A stretch of DNA of 64,000 nt from Epilithonimonas zeae (GTDB lineage: Bacteria; Bacteroidota; Bacteroidia; Flavobacteriales; Weeksellaceae), in the NCBI RefSeq assembly GCF_900141765.1, contig NZ_FSRK01000002.1:62001-126000 (forward strand), given 5' to 3'. Position 1 is the stretch's first letter, and each line of letters opens with the position of its first letter. Of the stretch, positions 8,546-16,310 are shown piece by piece. The notes under the pieces are model-generated. The model did not search any database and was not told the origin of the DNA. It was given only the letters and a program-made list of their open reading frames with translations. Both the position numbers and the translations under genes were made by a program.

Positions 8546-8911
8546 TTAGTAGTAATAATAATCAGATGTAGAATTGTTAACCAATGCGACGATTAGCGCA
8601 ACAAAACCAGCCACTCCCACAACCGAACCAACAACAATAGCCGTTGTTCCTTTGGAATTATTCTTTTTGATGACTCTTATATCATTTTTTGCAATAGTCA
8701 CTTCTTGATTGTTTGCGACTCCAACAATTTTGTCATCCTCTACAGCAGAAACCCGAACCTTGTATTTAGGTTTATTGTTCTCATAGAAGGTATATCTTTT
8801 TCCTGTTTCGACTGCGGAAAAATCATTCTTATTGATATTATTTCTGTAGATAGCTGTAGTGCAAGATTGCAAAAGCAGAAATAAAGAAAAAAGAAAAGAA
8901 AAGGTTTTCAT
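8546..8911 (-). CDS. Small lipoprotein of unknown function
   Basis: The 121-residue product starts with a lipoprotein signal (MKTFSFLFSLFLLLQSC, lipobox LLQSC with Cys17). The middle is a small beta-rich domain (YTFYENNKPKYKVRVSAVED, VGVANNQEVTIAKNDIRVIKK), and a hydrophobic, glycine-rich segment (TAIVVGSVVGVAGFVALIVAL) lies near the C-terminus before a Tyr run. It is an envelope protein whose exact topology is unclear. The start overlaps the stop of the GH3-family gene by 4 nt, so it is the second gene of that operon. I do not recognise a named family. Confidence 0.75.
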   Translation of the reverse strand: MKTFSFLFSLFLLLQSCTTAIYRNNINKNDFSAVETGKRYTFYENNKPKYKVRVSAVEDDKIVGVANNQEVTIAKNDIRVIKKNNSKGTTAIVVGSVVGVAGFVALIVALVNNSTSDYYYY

Positions 8912-10413
8912 TGTAAATTTAGTTTCGCCAAATATACTGCAATTTTCCGGTCATTTGCCAGGCGTGGAATTTTATTTTGACCACCTAATTTACCTTCCGA
9001 CTTTGCATAATCCTGAAAAGCATTTTTCTTTAATTTTGTTATAATTAAAGGCTGAAGAATATTCCCGGAAATCAAATCGTCATAATAAGTATTCCTTTGT
9101 CTGAGTTGTAAATCCAATTCTGATTTGAAAGCTTCGAAGTTTTCCGGCTCTTTTTCAAACTCAATGAACCATTCGTGATAAGGTAACCCTTCAGTGGGAT
9201 TGACTTCTGGTGCGAGATGAAATTCTGTAATCTGAGCAGGAAATTTCTCAACCGTTGCTTTCAAAGCTTCTTCCACCTCAAACGCAATCACGTGTTCGCC
9301 AAAAGCAGAAGTGAAATGTTTCGTTCTTCCTGACACTAAAATTCGGTAAGGATTTTTATCGATAAACCTCACAACATCTCCAATCGAATAAGCCCATAGT
9401 CCTGAATTAGTCGTCAAAATCAATGCATAATCTTTGTTCAACTCCACATCTTTTAATGTCAATCTTTCTGCATTTGGTTTTCCATATTGTTCGAGTGGAA
9501 TGAATTCGTAGAAAATTCCGTGACTGGTCAAAAGTAATAATCCTTCTTTCTGATAGTCATCCTGAAAAGCAAAGAAACCTTCCGAAGCAGGAAAAGTCTG
9601 AACGATGTCAACAGGTTTTCCTAGCAATTCGTTCATCTTATCACGATAAGGTTCATAGTTAACGCCACCTGTGATTATCAATTGAAGATTTGGAAAAATC
9701 TGAGTGATTTTTTTTCCGTGTCTATCAATTAGTTTTTCAAAATACATTATCAACCAGGGCGGGATTCCTGAAATCAAAGTCATATTTTCATTCTCAGTTT
9801 CTTCTACAATTTTATCGACTTTGGTTTCCCAATCTTCGATACAATTGGTTTCCCAGCTTGGCAATCTATTTTTCTGGAGATAATTTGGGATATGATGCGC
9901 GACAATTCCTGACAATCTTCCGGTTTTTACGCCATTGACTTCTTCCAGTTCAGGAGAACCTTGAAGAAAAATCATTTTCCCGTTGACAAAATCTGCATTA
10001 TTCTTTTTCTCGATGTAATGAAAAATTGCGCTTTGAGCTGCAGCAATCTGAAAAGGCATTGCTTCTTTGGAAATTGGGATGTATTTGGAGCCGGATGTTG
10101 TTCCGGATGTTTTTGCAAAATATTCAGGTAAATCCGGCCAAAGGATTTTAGATTGACCTTTTTTTACTTTCTCGATGTAAGGTTTGAGGTCTTCGTAATC
10201 CGTAACAGGAACATTTTTTTGGAAATCGTCAATCGTTTTTATGGTTTCAAACTGATGTTCTCTTCCAAATAATGTTTTCTCCGCTGTTTTGACAAGTGAA
10301 AGCAAAAGCTCTTCTTGATTCTTGACCGCATTAGTTTTGAAATCTTTTGTTTTTGCGATATGTTTTTTGGCCCAGATGAGCGCAATATTTTTCTTGATAA
10401 AATCCAACATCAT
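8908..10413 (-). CDS. GH3 family acyl-adenylate-type enzyme
   Basis: The 501-residue protein matches the bacterial branch of the GH3 family, known in plants for conjugating amino acids to auxin and jasmonate through an acyl-AMP. Visible landmarks are the phosphate-binding loop FAKTSGTTSGSKYIPIS, ITGGVNYEPYRD, PASEGFFAFQ and the C-terminal NTYYDDLISGNIL. In bacteria the substrate is unknown; an acid-amine ligase is the family-based inference. Two methionines begin the frame (MM), so the start may be one codon later. It is followed, with ATGA overlap, by a small lipoprotein. Confidence 0.85.
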   Translation of the reverse strand: MMLDFIKKNIALIWAKKHIAKTKDFKTNAVKNQEELLLSLVKTAEKTLFGREHQFETIKTIDDFQKNVPVTDYEDLKPYIEKVKKGQSKILWPDLPEYFAKTSGTTSGSKYIPISKEAMPFQIAAAQSAIFHYIEKKNNADFVNGKMIFLQGSPELEEVNGVKTGRLSGIVAHHIPNYLQKNRLPSWETNCIEDWETKVDKIVEETENENMTLISGIPPWLIMYFEKLIDRHGKKITQIFPNLQLIITGGVNYEPYRDKMNELLGKPVDIVQTFPASEGFFAFQDDYQKEGLLLLTSHGIFYEFIPLEQYGKPNAERLTLKDVELNKDYALILTTNSGLWAYSIGDVVRFIDKNPYRILVSGRTKHFTSAFGEHVIAFEVEEALKATVEKFPAQITEFHLAPEVNPTEGLPYHEWFIEFEKEPENFEAFKSELDLQLRQRNTYYDDLISGNILQPLIITKLKKNAFQDYAKSEGKLGGQNKIPRLANDRKIAVYLAKLNLQ

Positions 10414-10475
10414 TAAGAATTTTCGGTTGTCAAATTTATGAACAATTCTTTATGTATAATTATATATATACAATC

Positions 10476-10526
10476 TTTGTCATTCCGTAGGAATCTCAGC
10501 AGTCTAGATTCCTACGGAATGACAAA
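10476..10526. repeat. Perfect 21-bp inverted repeat with 9-nt loop
   Basis: The left arm is 10476-10496, beginning TTTGTCATTCCGTAGG, and the right arm 10506-10526 is its exact complement; the loop is CAGCAGTCT. Such GTCATTCCG-type palindromes are scattered through many Bacteroidota genomes and look like very small non-autonomous elements. The strand-symmetric arms could act as a bidirectional hairpin, but there is no poly-T tract. Confidence 0.8.
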
Positions 10527-10565
10527 ATTTGATTTTATCTTGTCCCGTGTTTTTATGTAGAATCC

Positions 10566-10670
10566 GCAGCCCGACTTGAGCGGAAATCCTTTTTTGCTTG
10601 TACTTAAGTTCAACTTACCGGGAAATCTTGAGCAAAAAAGATTGGGAGCGGAAGACGGATAAAGCTGCCC
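10566..10670 (+). repeat. GC-rich intergenic element (copy B)
   Basis: The element starts GCAGCCCGACTTGAGCGG, continues with a TTTTTTGC/GCAAAAAA inverted pair and ends GGAGCGGAAGACGGAT then AAGCTGCCC. Terminal GCAGC pairs with GCTGC. Its first 32 bases are identical to copy E at 31819, and the 3' end differs there by only a few bases. No ORF is present. It lies just upstream of the rplU promoter. Confidence 0.75.
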
Positions 10671-10703
10671 AAATAATTATTATTGAAAAGTTTGTGATAA
10701 GTG

Positions 10704-10735
10704 TTTGTGTTTTAGAAAGTAAATATGTACTTTTG
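10704..10735 (+). promoter_or_regulatory. Promoter of rplU-rpmA
   Basis: TTTG at 10704-10707 and TACTTTTG at 10728-10735 are separated by 20 nt, a good match to the Bacteroidota TTTG/TAnnTTTG promoter. It gives a leader of about 20-25 nt before the rplU start at 10765. Confidence 0.75.
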
Positions 10736-10764
10736 CACCTCGAATAATATAAAATTTATAAACA

Positions 10765-11160
10765 ATGTTTGCAATTGTAGAAATAGCAGGGCTTCAATAC
10801 AAAGTTGAGCAAAACCAAAAGTTGTTTGTGAACCGTTTGAAAGGAGATAAAGGAGCGAAAGTTTCTTTTGATAAAGTTCTTCTTACTGTAAACGGTGCAG
10901 TAACTGTTGGTGCCCCGGCTGTAAACGGTATCGCCGTAGAAGTAGAAATTCTTGACCATGTTCAAGCTGACAAAGTAATCGTTTTCAAAAAGAAAAGAAG
11001 AAAAGGTTATGCTAAGAAAAATGGTCACAGACAACAATTAACTCAAATCCAGATTGTTTCTATCACTGGTTTTGACGGTGCGAAAAAAGAGGCTAAAAAA
11101 GCTGCTCCTAAGAAAGCTGCTAAAGCTGAAGTAACAGAAACCAGCGAAACTGCTGAATAA
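10765..11160 (+). CDS. rplU: 50S ribosomal protein L21
   Basis: The 131-residue protein opens with the L21 signature MFAIVEIAGLQYKVEQNQKL and carries the family core KVIVFKKKRRKGYAKKNGHR, which binds 23S rRNA. After the normal L21 end (QIQIVSITGF) there is an extra Lys/Ala/Glu-rich tail of about 30 residues (KKAAPKKAAKAEVTETSE), an extension seen in many Bacteroidota L21 proteins. It is followed 27 nt later by rpmA, the universal rplU-rpmA order. Confidence 0.98.
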   Translation: MFAIVEIAGLQYKVEQNQKLFVNRLKGDKGAKVSFDKVLLTVNGAVTVGAPAVNGIAVEVEILDHVQADKVIVFKKKRRKGYAKKNGHRQQLTQIQIVSITGFDGAKKEAKKAAPKKAAKAEVTETSETAE

Positions 11161-11187
11161 TTTTTAACCCAAAAAGCTTAAAATAAA

Positions 11188-11445
11188 ATGGCACATAAGA
11201 AAGGAGTTGGTAGTTCCAAGAACGGTAGAGAATCTCATTCTAAAAGACTAGGTGTTAAGATTTTCGGAGGACAAACTGCAGTTGCAGGGAATATCATCAT
11301 CAGACAAAGAGGTACTCAACACCACCCAGGTGAAAACGTAGGAATGGGTAAAGATCATACTTTACACGCTCTTGTTGACGGTACTGTAGTTTTCAGAAAG
11401 AAAGCAAACAATAGATCTTTTGTATCTGTTGAGCCAAACGCATAA
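11188..11445 (+). CDS. rpmA: 50S ribosomal protein L27
   Basis: The 85-residue protein begins [20 protein letters not shown], the flexible basic N-terminus of L27 that reaches the peptidyl-transferase centre, then [20 protein letters not shown] and [20 protein letters not shown]. There is no cleavable N-terminal extension of the Firmicutes type. It is cotranscribed with rplU, and a strong hairpin terminator follows. Confidence 0.98.
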   Translation: MAHKKGVGSSKNGRESHSKRLGVKIFGGQTAVAGNIIIRQRGTQHHPGENVGMGKDHTLHALVDGTVVFRKKANNRSFVSVEPNA

Positions 11446-11466
11446 TTAAAAGCGTTTTATAAAAAT

Positions 11467-11496
11467 AAAAATCCCGACTTTTCAGTTGGGATTTTT
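11467..11496 (+). terminator. Terminator after rpmA, probably bidirectional
   Basis: AAAAATCCCGAC, a TTTTCA loop and GTTGGGATTTTT form a 12-bp stem with one G:T pair, flanked by A and T tracts. It lies between convergent rpmA (plus) and the YebC gene (minus) and could serve both. Confidence 0.85.
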
Positions 11497-11517
11497 TATT
11501 TGTAGCGAGTACTTATT

Positions 11518-12258
11518 CTAAAGTGATTCTAATTGTTCATCTGTAAACTCCATATTATGGAAGACATTCTGAACGTCATCATCTTCCTCAAAACGTTCCA
11601 GCATTTTCATATTAGCCTTAAATTGATCTTCTGTCATTCCTTTTGTATTATTCGGAATTCTTTGTAGTTCGGCACTTTTAGCTTCGATTCCAAGTTCATC
11701 CAATTTATGCGACAACGAACCGAAATCTTCGAAAGCTGTAGTAATCATTACTTCTTCCTCGTCTTTTTCTACATCCTCTGCCCCACCATCAATCATTTCC
11801 ATTTCGAAGTCATCCCAATCCATTTTAACTTGAGCCAAATCAATAGTGAAAATCCCTTTTCTATCAAAGATGAATGCTAATTCACCATTCTTACCAAGAC
11901 TTCCGTCAAACTTGTTAAAAATAGCTCTTACGTTAGCCACAGTTCTCGTAGGATTGTTTGTGGTACATTCTACAAAGAAGGCAACACCTCCTTGTCCGTA
12001 TCCTTCATAAGTGATTTCCTCATAGTTTTCTGCGTCTGCGCCACTTGCTTTTTTAATTGCTCTTTCGACATTGTCTTTTGGCATATTAGCACCTTTTGCA
12101 TTCTGGATGCATCTCTTAAGAGCAGGATTGGAATCTGGATCAGGACCGCCCGCTTTTACCGCCAAAGCGATATCCTTTCCTATTTTTGAAAATGTTTTGG
12201 CCATCTTATCCCATCTGGCCATTTTTGAGGCTTTCCTATATTCGAACGCTCTTCCCAT
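11518..12258 (-). CDS. YebC/TACO1 family protein
   Basis: The 246-residue protein matches the YebC family: ARWDKMAKTFSKIGKDIALA near the start, NMPKDNVERAIKKASG, EGYGQGGVAFFVECTTNNP and RTVANVRAIFNKFDGSLG. The family was long annotated as transcriptional regulators; work on YebC and mitochondrial TACO1 points to a role in translation, helping ribosomes through proline-rich stretches. The N-terminus starts MGRAFEYRKASKMARWDKMA, the type usual in Bacteroidota. A TACTTTTG box lies about 22 nt upstream. Confidence 0.9.
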   Translation of the reverse strand: MGRAFEYRKASKMARWDKMAKTFSKIGKDIALAVKAGGPDPDSNPALKRCIQNAKGANMPKDNVERAIKKASGADAENYEEITYEGYGQGGVAFFVECTTNNPTRTVANVRAIFNKFDGSLGKNGELAFIFDRKGIFTIDLAQVKMDWDDFEMEMIDGGAEDVEKDEEEVMITTAFEDFGSLSHKLDELGIEAKSAELQRIPNNTKGMTEDQFKANMKMLERFEEDDDVQNVFHNMEFTDEQLESL

Positions 12259-12279
12259 TACAGTTTTTATTTTATATTA

Positions 12280-12287
12280 CAAAAGTA
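12280..12287 (-). promoter_or_regulatory. Candidate -7 box (TACTTTTG) for the YebC gene
   Basis: On the minus strand TACTTTTG matches TAnnTTTG and lies about 22 nt before the YebC start at 12258. The -33 element is not clear. Confidence 0.5.
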
Positions 12288-12299
12288 CTGAAATCTGAA

Positions 12300-12334
12300 A
12301 ACAAAAAAAATACCTCCAATAAAATTGGAGGTAT
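12300..12334 (-). terminator. Terminator after the OmpA-family gene
   Basis: On the minus strand an 11-bp perfect stem (ATACCTCCAAT with ATTGGAGGTAT, loop of three bases) is followed by nine T residues. It ends the transcript of the OmpA gene, whose stop is at 12363. Confidence 0.9.
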
Positions 12335-12362
12335 TAATATTTAGAAAATTAATTATTTAAAA

Positions 12363-13865
12363 TTATTTTTTCTTTTTAGCTGGAGCTTTTTTCTTAGCTG
12401 GAGCTTTTTTCTTAACTTTTACTGGAGTTGGATCATCATAATCTCTCTTTTTAAGAGCATTCCACTGAGCAGCATCTTCGATAGCTGTTACAACTACTTT
12501 TCTATCTACTTGTCTCTCAGCATCTGAAGCTGTAGCAGGAACTGTTGCTTTAGCTTTACCAACACCGATAGATTTAAGAGCGTTTGGATCTACACCTCTA
12601 GAGTCTAATGCAGCAACTACAGAAGCAGCTCTTTGTCTAGAAAGTTTCAAGTTATAAGCTTCAGCACCTTTAGCATCTGTTCTACCTTCCAACAAATAGT
12701 TACCACCATCTTTCTTGATCAAGTCAGCAGCAGCATCTAGAGCTCCTTTAGACTCAGCCTTGATTGTAGCTTTGTTGAAGTCGAAGAATACACCTCCGAA
12801 CAATTTCTCAGCTTCTTCAGCAGTTACTTTTTTAGGTTTAGGACAACCTTGGTATTCTCTTAATCCAGGAACTGTAGGACAAGCATCATCTTTGTCTAAT
12901 ACTCCATCTCCGTCAGTATCTGGCCAAGGACAACCTTTGTTTTCAGCTGGACCAGGAACGTCAACACAAGCATCATCTTTGTCTAATACTCCGTCTCCGT
13001 CAGTATCTGGCCAAGGACAACCGTTGTTTTCTTTTGGACCTGCTACATCTGGACATTGATCATCTTTATCTGGAACTCCATCACCGTCTGTATCAGGACA
13101 TCCTTGGAATTCTGGTAAACCTGGAACGTCTGGACAAGCATCATCTTTATCAGGGATACCATCTTTATCTCTATCTGTGTTACCAAATCTGAACAACAAT
13201 GAAGCAGAAGCTTGCCAGAAGTTAGCAACATTAGACTTATCTACAGGAGTAGTTACATAATCTCCTTGAACACCTAAACCGAAGTTTTTAGTTACCCAGA
13301 AATTGATACCTGCACCTGTACTAACAGTGAAGTGGTTTGCTTTACCTGTTAAGTCTCCATCTTCATTATAAGCTGTATGAAGACCTCCTCCAATTGTTGG
13401 CTTTGTATCATATCTTGGAAATGTAAGACCAGTATAGTCATGTCTTAAATAGTTAGCACCAACTCTCAAATATGGATCAAACCAAGATTCTTCATCCCAA
13501 AGAAGACCAGCAGCTTTGAATTGAACTCCAAGACCTGTCATTAAGAAGAATTCTTTATCCATTCCAAACCTCTTGTTGTCAACATTCCCAACAGTAGTTT
13601 GCCAGTCAAGAACGATTCCTTTGCTAAGGCTTCTTGCAACAGTTAATTTAGATAATGGTGGCGTAATTGAATACTTAGAAACACCAAATAAGTTTTCTTT
13701 AAAATTGTTGAATGAGAACGTATTGCTGAAGTTATTTCTTTGCGCAACGTGATTCACTCCATGAGCACCCACACCAATAACCCACTTATTGGTAGTAGTT
13801 TGTGCGAAAACAGTAGAAGCAACAGTAAGTGCTAATGCTGAAATTCCTAATTTTAGATTTTTCAT
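12363..13865 (-). CDS. OmpA family outer-membrane protein with thrombospondin type 3 repeats
   Basis: The 500-residue protein has a signal peptide (MKNLKLGISALALTVASTVFAQ; the exact cleavage point is not certain), an N-terminal beta barrel of about 200 residues, four calcium-binding TSP3-type repeats (DTDGDGVPDKDDQCPDVAG and similar, about 230-345) and a C-terminal OmpA domain that binds peptidoglycan (FFDFNKATIKAES, LEGRTDAKGAEAYNLKLSRQ). A basic tail of KKKAPAKKK repeats follows the OmpA domain, which is unusual. This is the common major porin-like OmpA of Flavobacteriia. It is monocistronic, with a strong terminator. Confidence 0.93.
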   Translation of the reverse strand: MKNLKLGISALALTVASTVFAQTTTNKWVIGVGAHGVNHVAQRNNFSNTFSFNNFKENLFGVSKYSITPPLSKLTVARSLSKGIVLDWQTTVGNVDNKRFGMDKEFFLMTGLGVQFKAAGLLWDEESWFDPYLRVGANYLRHDYTGLTFPRYDTKPTIGGGLHTAYNEDGDLTGKANHFTVSTGAGINFWVTKNFGLGVQGDYVTTPVDKSNVANFWQASASLLFRFGNTDRDKDGIPDKDDACPDVPGLPEFQGCPDTDGDGVPDKDDQCPDVAGPKENNGCPWPDTDGDGVLDKDDACVDVPGPAENKGCPWPDTDGDGVLDKDDACPTVPGLREYQGCPKPKKVTAEEAEKLFGGVFFDFNKATIKAESKGALDAAADLIKKDGGNYLLEGRTDAKGAEAYNLKLSRQRAASVVAALDSRGVDPNALKSIGVGKAKATVPATASDAERQVDRKVVVTAIEDAAQWNALKKRDYDDPTPVKVKKKAPAKKKAPAKKKK

Positions 13866-13932
13866 AGAATTAAATGATTAAATAATTGATAATGCAAAAT
13901 AAATATAATTTTTCTTTATAAACAAAGTTTTT

Positions 13933-14397
13933 TTAACTTTTCTTTAATAGACGCTGGATGTTTACTTTATTTTCTCTATCCTTTATAGCCTCTCTTTTAT
14001 CGAAGAGTTTTTTACCTCTGGCTAATGAAATGAGCAACTTCGCTTTCCCATGATTATTGATATACAGCTTCAAAGGTATTATCGTATTGCCAACATCCTT
14101 TAACTTTTTTTTAAGTTTTTGCAATTCGTAATGATGCAGTAACAATTTCCGTTCCCTTTTTGTTTTATGATTGTAAAAAGTGCCTAATTTGTACTCATCT
14201 ATCATCATATTAATGACATACAATTCATCATTTATGAACTGACAAAAGCTTTCTGTGATAGATGCCTTAGAAGAACGCAGAGATTTTATTTCAGTTCCGG
14301 TCAATACAATACCAGCCTCATACTCGTCCAAAATCTCATATTCAAAACGAGCACGTTTGTTAAAAATGTTAACTGACTTTTCTATTTTAACTTTCAT
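13933..14397 (-). CDS. smpB: SsrA-binding protein SmpB
   Basis: The 154-residue protein binds tmRNA and takes it to stalled ribosomes in trans-translation. It begins with VNIFNKRARFEYEILDEYEA, continues GIVLTGTEIKSLRSSKASIT (the SmpB signature), NHGKAKLLISLARGKKLFDK and the basic C-terminal tail KREAIKDRENKVNIQRLLKK that enters the mRNA channel. The gene faces away from an ABC-F ATPase gene, which also acts at the ribosome. Confidence 0.96.
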   Translation of the reverse strand: MKVKIEKSVNIFNKRARFEYEILDEYEAGIVLTGTEIKSLRSSKASITESFCQFINDELYVINMMIDEYKLGTFYNHKTKRERKLLLHHYELQKLKKKLKDVGNTIIPLKLYINNHGKAKLLISLARGKKLFDKREAIKDRENKVNIQRLLKKS

Positions 14398-14421
14398 TAA
14401 GTCTAATTTATATAAAATTTA

Positions 14422-14437
14422 GGATACTTCAGTATCC
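14422..14437. repeat. Short hairpin between smpB and the ABC-F gene
   Basis: GGATAC, loop TTCA and GTATCC form a perfect 6-bp palindrome in the 80-bp divergent promoter region. It lies where the -33 region of the ABC-F promoter would be, so an operator role is possible but untested. Confidence 0.4.
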
Positions 14438-14450
14438 CAACTTATTTTCG

Positions 14451-14458
14451 TATTTTTG
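14451..14458 (+). promoter_or_regulatory. Candidate -7 box (TATTTTTG) for the ABC-F gene
   Basis: TATTTTTG matches TAnnTTTG and lies 20 nt before the start codon at 14478. No clear TTTG is present at -33; a small palindrome occupies that place. Confidence 0.55.
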
Positions 14459-14477
14459 CACAAATTTACAAAACTAT

Positions 14478-16100
14478 ATGTTAACAGTATCTAATATATC
14501 TTTACAGTTCGGGAAAAGAGTACTCTTCGACGAAGTTAATATAAAATTTACAAAAGGAAATTGTTATGGTATTATCGGTGCCAATGGTGCCGGAAAATCA
14601 ACATTCCTTAAAATCTTAAGCGGAAAGCAAGATCCAACTTCAGGACATGTTTCTCTTGAAAACGGAAAAAGAATGTCTGTTCTTGAGCAGGATCACTTTG
14701 CTTATGACAATTTCACAGTTCTTGAAACAATTCTTAGAGGTAATAAAAGACTTTTCGAAATCAAAGAAGAGATGGATGCGCTTTATGCTAAAGAAGATTT
14801 CTCTGACGAAGATGGAATCAAAGCTGGAGAACTAGGCGTAATCTATGACGAAATGGGTGGATGGAATTCTGAAGCTGACGCACAAACTTTGCTTTCAAAC
14901 GTTGGAATCACGGAAGATATGCATTATCAGTTAATGAGCGAGTTGGAAAATAAAGACAAAGTAAGAGTTCTTCTTGCTCAGGCTTTATTCGGTAATCCTG
15001 ATGTTTTGATTCTGGATGAGCCTACCAATGACTTGGATATTGCAACAATTGCCTGGTTGGAAGATTTCTTAGCAGACTATGAGAACACGGTAATTGTAGT
15101 TTCTCACGACCGTCACTTCTTGGATACGGTTTGTACACACATCGGAGATTTGGATTATGCAAAATTAAACCTTTATACAGGTAACTACTCTTTCTGGTAC
15201 CAAGCTTCTCAACTAGCAACAAGACAAAGAGCTCAGGCTAACAAAAAAGCGGAGGACAAGAAAAAAGAATTACAAGATTTCATCGCGCGATTTAGTTCAA
15301 ACGTAGCAAAAGCAAAACAGGCAACGGCTCGTAAAAAGATGATTGACAAGTTGAATATTGATGACATCAAACCTTCATCAAGAAGATATCCGGCAATTAT
15401 CTTTGATGTAGAAAGAGAAGTTGGAGACCAGATTCTAGATGTTAAAGGTCTTGAAAAAACCAAAGACGGCGAATTATTATTCTCAAACATAGACCTAAAT
15501 CTTAAAAAAGGCGACAAAGTAGCTGTTCTTTCTAGAAACTCATTAGCAATTACAGAGTTTTTCGAAATCCTAGCTGGAAATATCGAAGCTGACAAAGGAA
15601 ATATTGCTTGGGGTGTAACTACAAACCAATCGCATATGCCTTTGGATAATACCAATTTCTTCCAAGACGATTTGAACTTGGTAGATTGGTTAAGACAATT
15701 CACGAAGAACGATGAGGAAAGACACGAAGAGTTTATGAGAGGTTTCCTTGGAAGAATGTTATTCTCCGGAGACGAAGCCCTTAAGTCTTGTAAAGTTCTT
15801 TCCGGAGGGGAAAAAATGCGTTGTATGTTCAGTAGAATGATGCTTCAGAAAGCGAATGTTCTTTTATTGGATGAGCCAACCAACCACTTAGATTTGGAAA
15901 GTATCACCACCTTGAACAACTCTTTGAACAACTTCAAAGGAAACATCTTGTTATCATCTCATGACCACGAATTGTTGGGAACGGTATGTAACAGAATCAT
16001 CGAGTTGACACCAAAAGGAATCATCGACAGAGATATGACTTACGACGAATATCTTGGAGACAAAAAAATCAAAGAATTGCAAGAGCAGTTATATTCTTAA
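14478..16100 (+). CDS. ABC-F family ribosome-associated ATPase (YbiT-like), with atypical motifs
   Basis: The 540-residue soluble protein has two ATP-binding domains and no membrane part. Domain 1 has a good Walker A (GANGAGKST, 34-42) and DEPTND, but where the LSGGQ signature is expected it has SELENKDK (154-161). Domain 2 has LSGGEK and DEPTNHLD, but its Walker A position reads LSRNSLAIT (about 351-359), without the GK[ST] core. So each composite ATP site appears to keep only part of the usual residues. YbiT-type proteins are known to depart from consensus in the domain 1 signature. ABC-F proteins act on translating ribosomes at the E site. The linker (about 240-300) is basic and probably coiled coil. 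Confidence 0.88.
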   Translation: MLTVSNISLQFGKRVLFDEVNIKFTKGNCYGIIGANGAGKSTFLKILSGKQDPTSGHVSLENGKRMSVLEQDHFAYDNFTVLETILRGNKRLFEIKEEMDALYAKEDFSDEDGIKAGELGVIYDEMGGWNSEADAQTLLSNVGITEDMHYQLMSELENKDKVRVLLAQALFGNPDVLILDEPTNDLDIATIAWLEDFLADYENTVIVVSHDRHFLDTVCTHIGDLDYAKLNLYTGNYSFWYQASQLATRQRAQANKKAEDKKKELQDFIARFSSNVAKAKQATARKKMIDKLNIDDIKPSSRRYPAIIFDVEREVGDQILDVKGLEKTKDGELLFSNIDLNLKKGDKVAVLSRNSLAITEFFEILAGNIEADKGNIAWGVTTNQSHMPLDNTNFFQDDLNLVDWLRQFTKNDEERHEEFMRGFLGRMLFSGDEALKSCKVLSGGEKMRCMFSRMMLQKANVLLLDEPTNHLDLESITTLNNSLNNFKGNILLSSHDHELLGTVCNRIIELTPKGIIDRDMTYDEYLGDKKIKELQEQLYS

Positions 16101-16113
16101 AGAATTAATTGGG

Positions 16114-16196
16114 GCGTCTTTATCCGTCCTCCGCTCCCGCTTTTTTGTCTCGTCTCAAGAGACAAGACAAAAAGAGCTCCGCTCAGGCCGGGACGC
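16114..16196 (-). repeat. GC-rich intergenic element (copy C)
   Basis: Read on the minus strand it starts GCGTCCCGGCCTGAGCGG, has a GACAAGACAAA/TTTGTCTCGTC-like inner hairpin and ends AGCGGAGGACGGATAAAG then ACGCCCC. The outer stem is GCGTC with GACGC, whereas copies B and E have GCAGC with GCTGC: the sequence changed but pairing was kept. It lies between the ABC-F gene and its downstream terminator. Confidence 0.7.
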
Positions 16197-16254
16197 GCTT
16201 CGCAAAATTGAACATTTGTCAACAAAACAAATTTTCGTCAAAAAAATAAATATT

Positions 16255-16285
16255 AAAAAGCGTTTCATATCGAAACGCTTTTTTT
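16255..16285 (+). terminator. Terminator upstream of the GH13 gene
   Basis: AAAAAGCGTTTC and GAAACGCTTTTT form a stem around an ATATC loop and run into a T tract. It most likely ends the ABC-F transcript beyond the copy C element. Confidence 0.85.
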
Positions 16286-16310
16286 AATTTTAGAGAAATA
16301 TACCAACCTT

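Larger units (their letters stand above)
10414..10764. other. Gene-free interval of about 350 bases
   Basis: This stretch separates the GH3 gene (minus) from rplU (plus). It contains a short AT tract, a long perfect hairpin (10476-10526), a copy of the GC-rich intergenic element (10566-10670) and the rplU promoter (10704-10735). I see no protein-coding frame of note. Confidence 0.8.

Noticed and set aside
12715-13059. Plus-strand ORF opposite the OmpA repeats
   Set aside because: It is the antisense shadow of the TSP3 and OmpA coding repeats.
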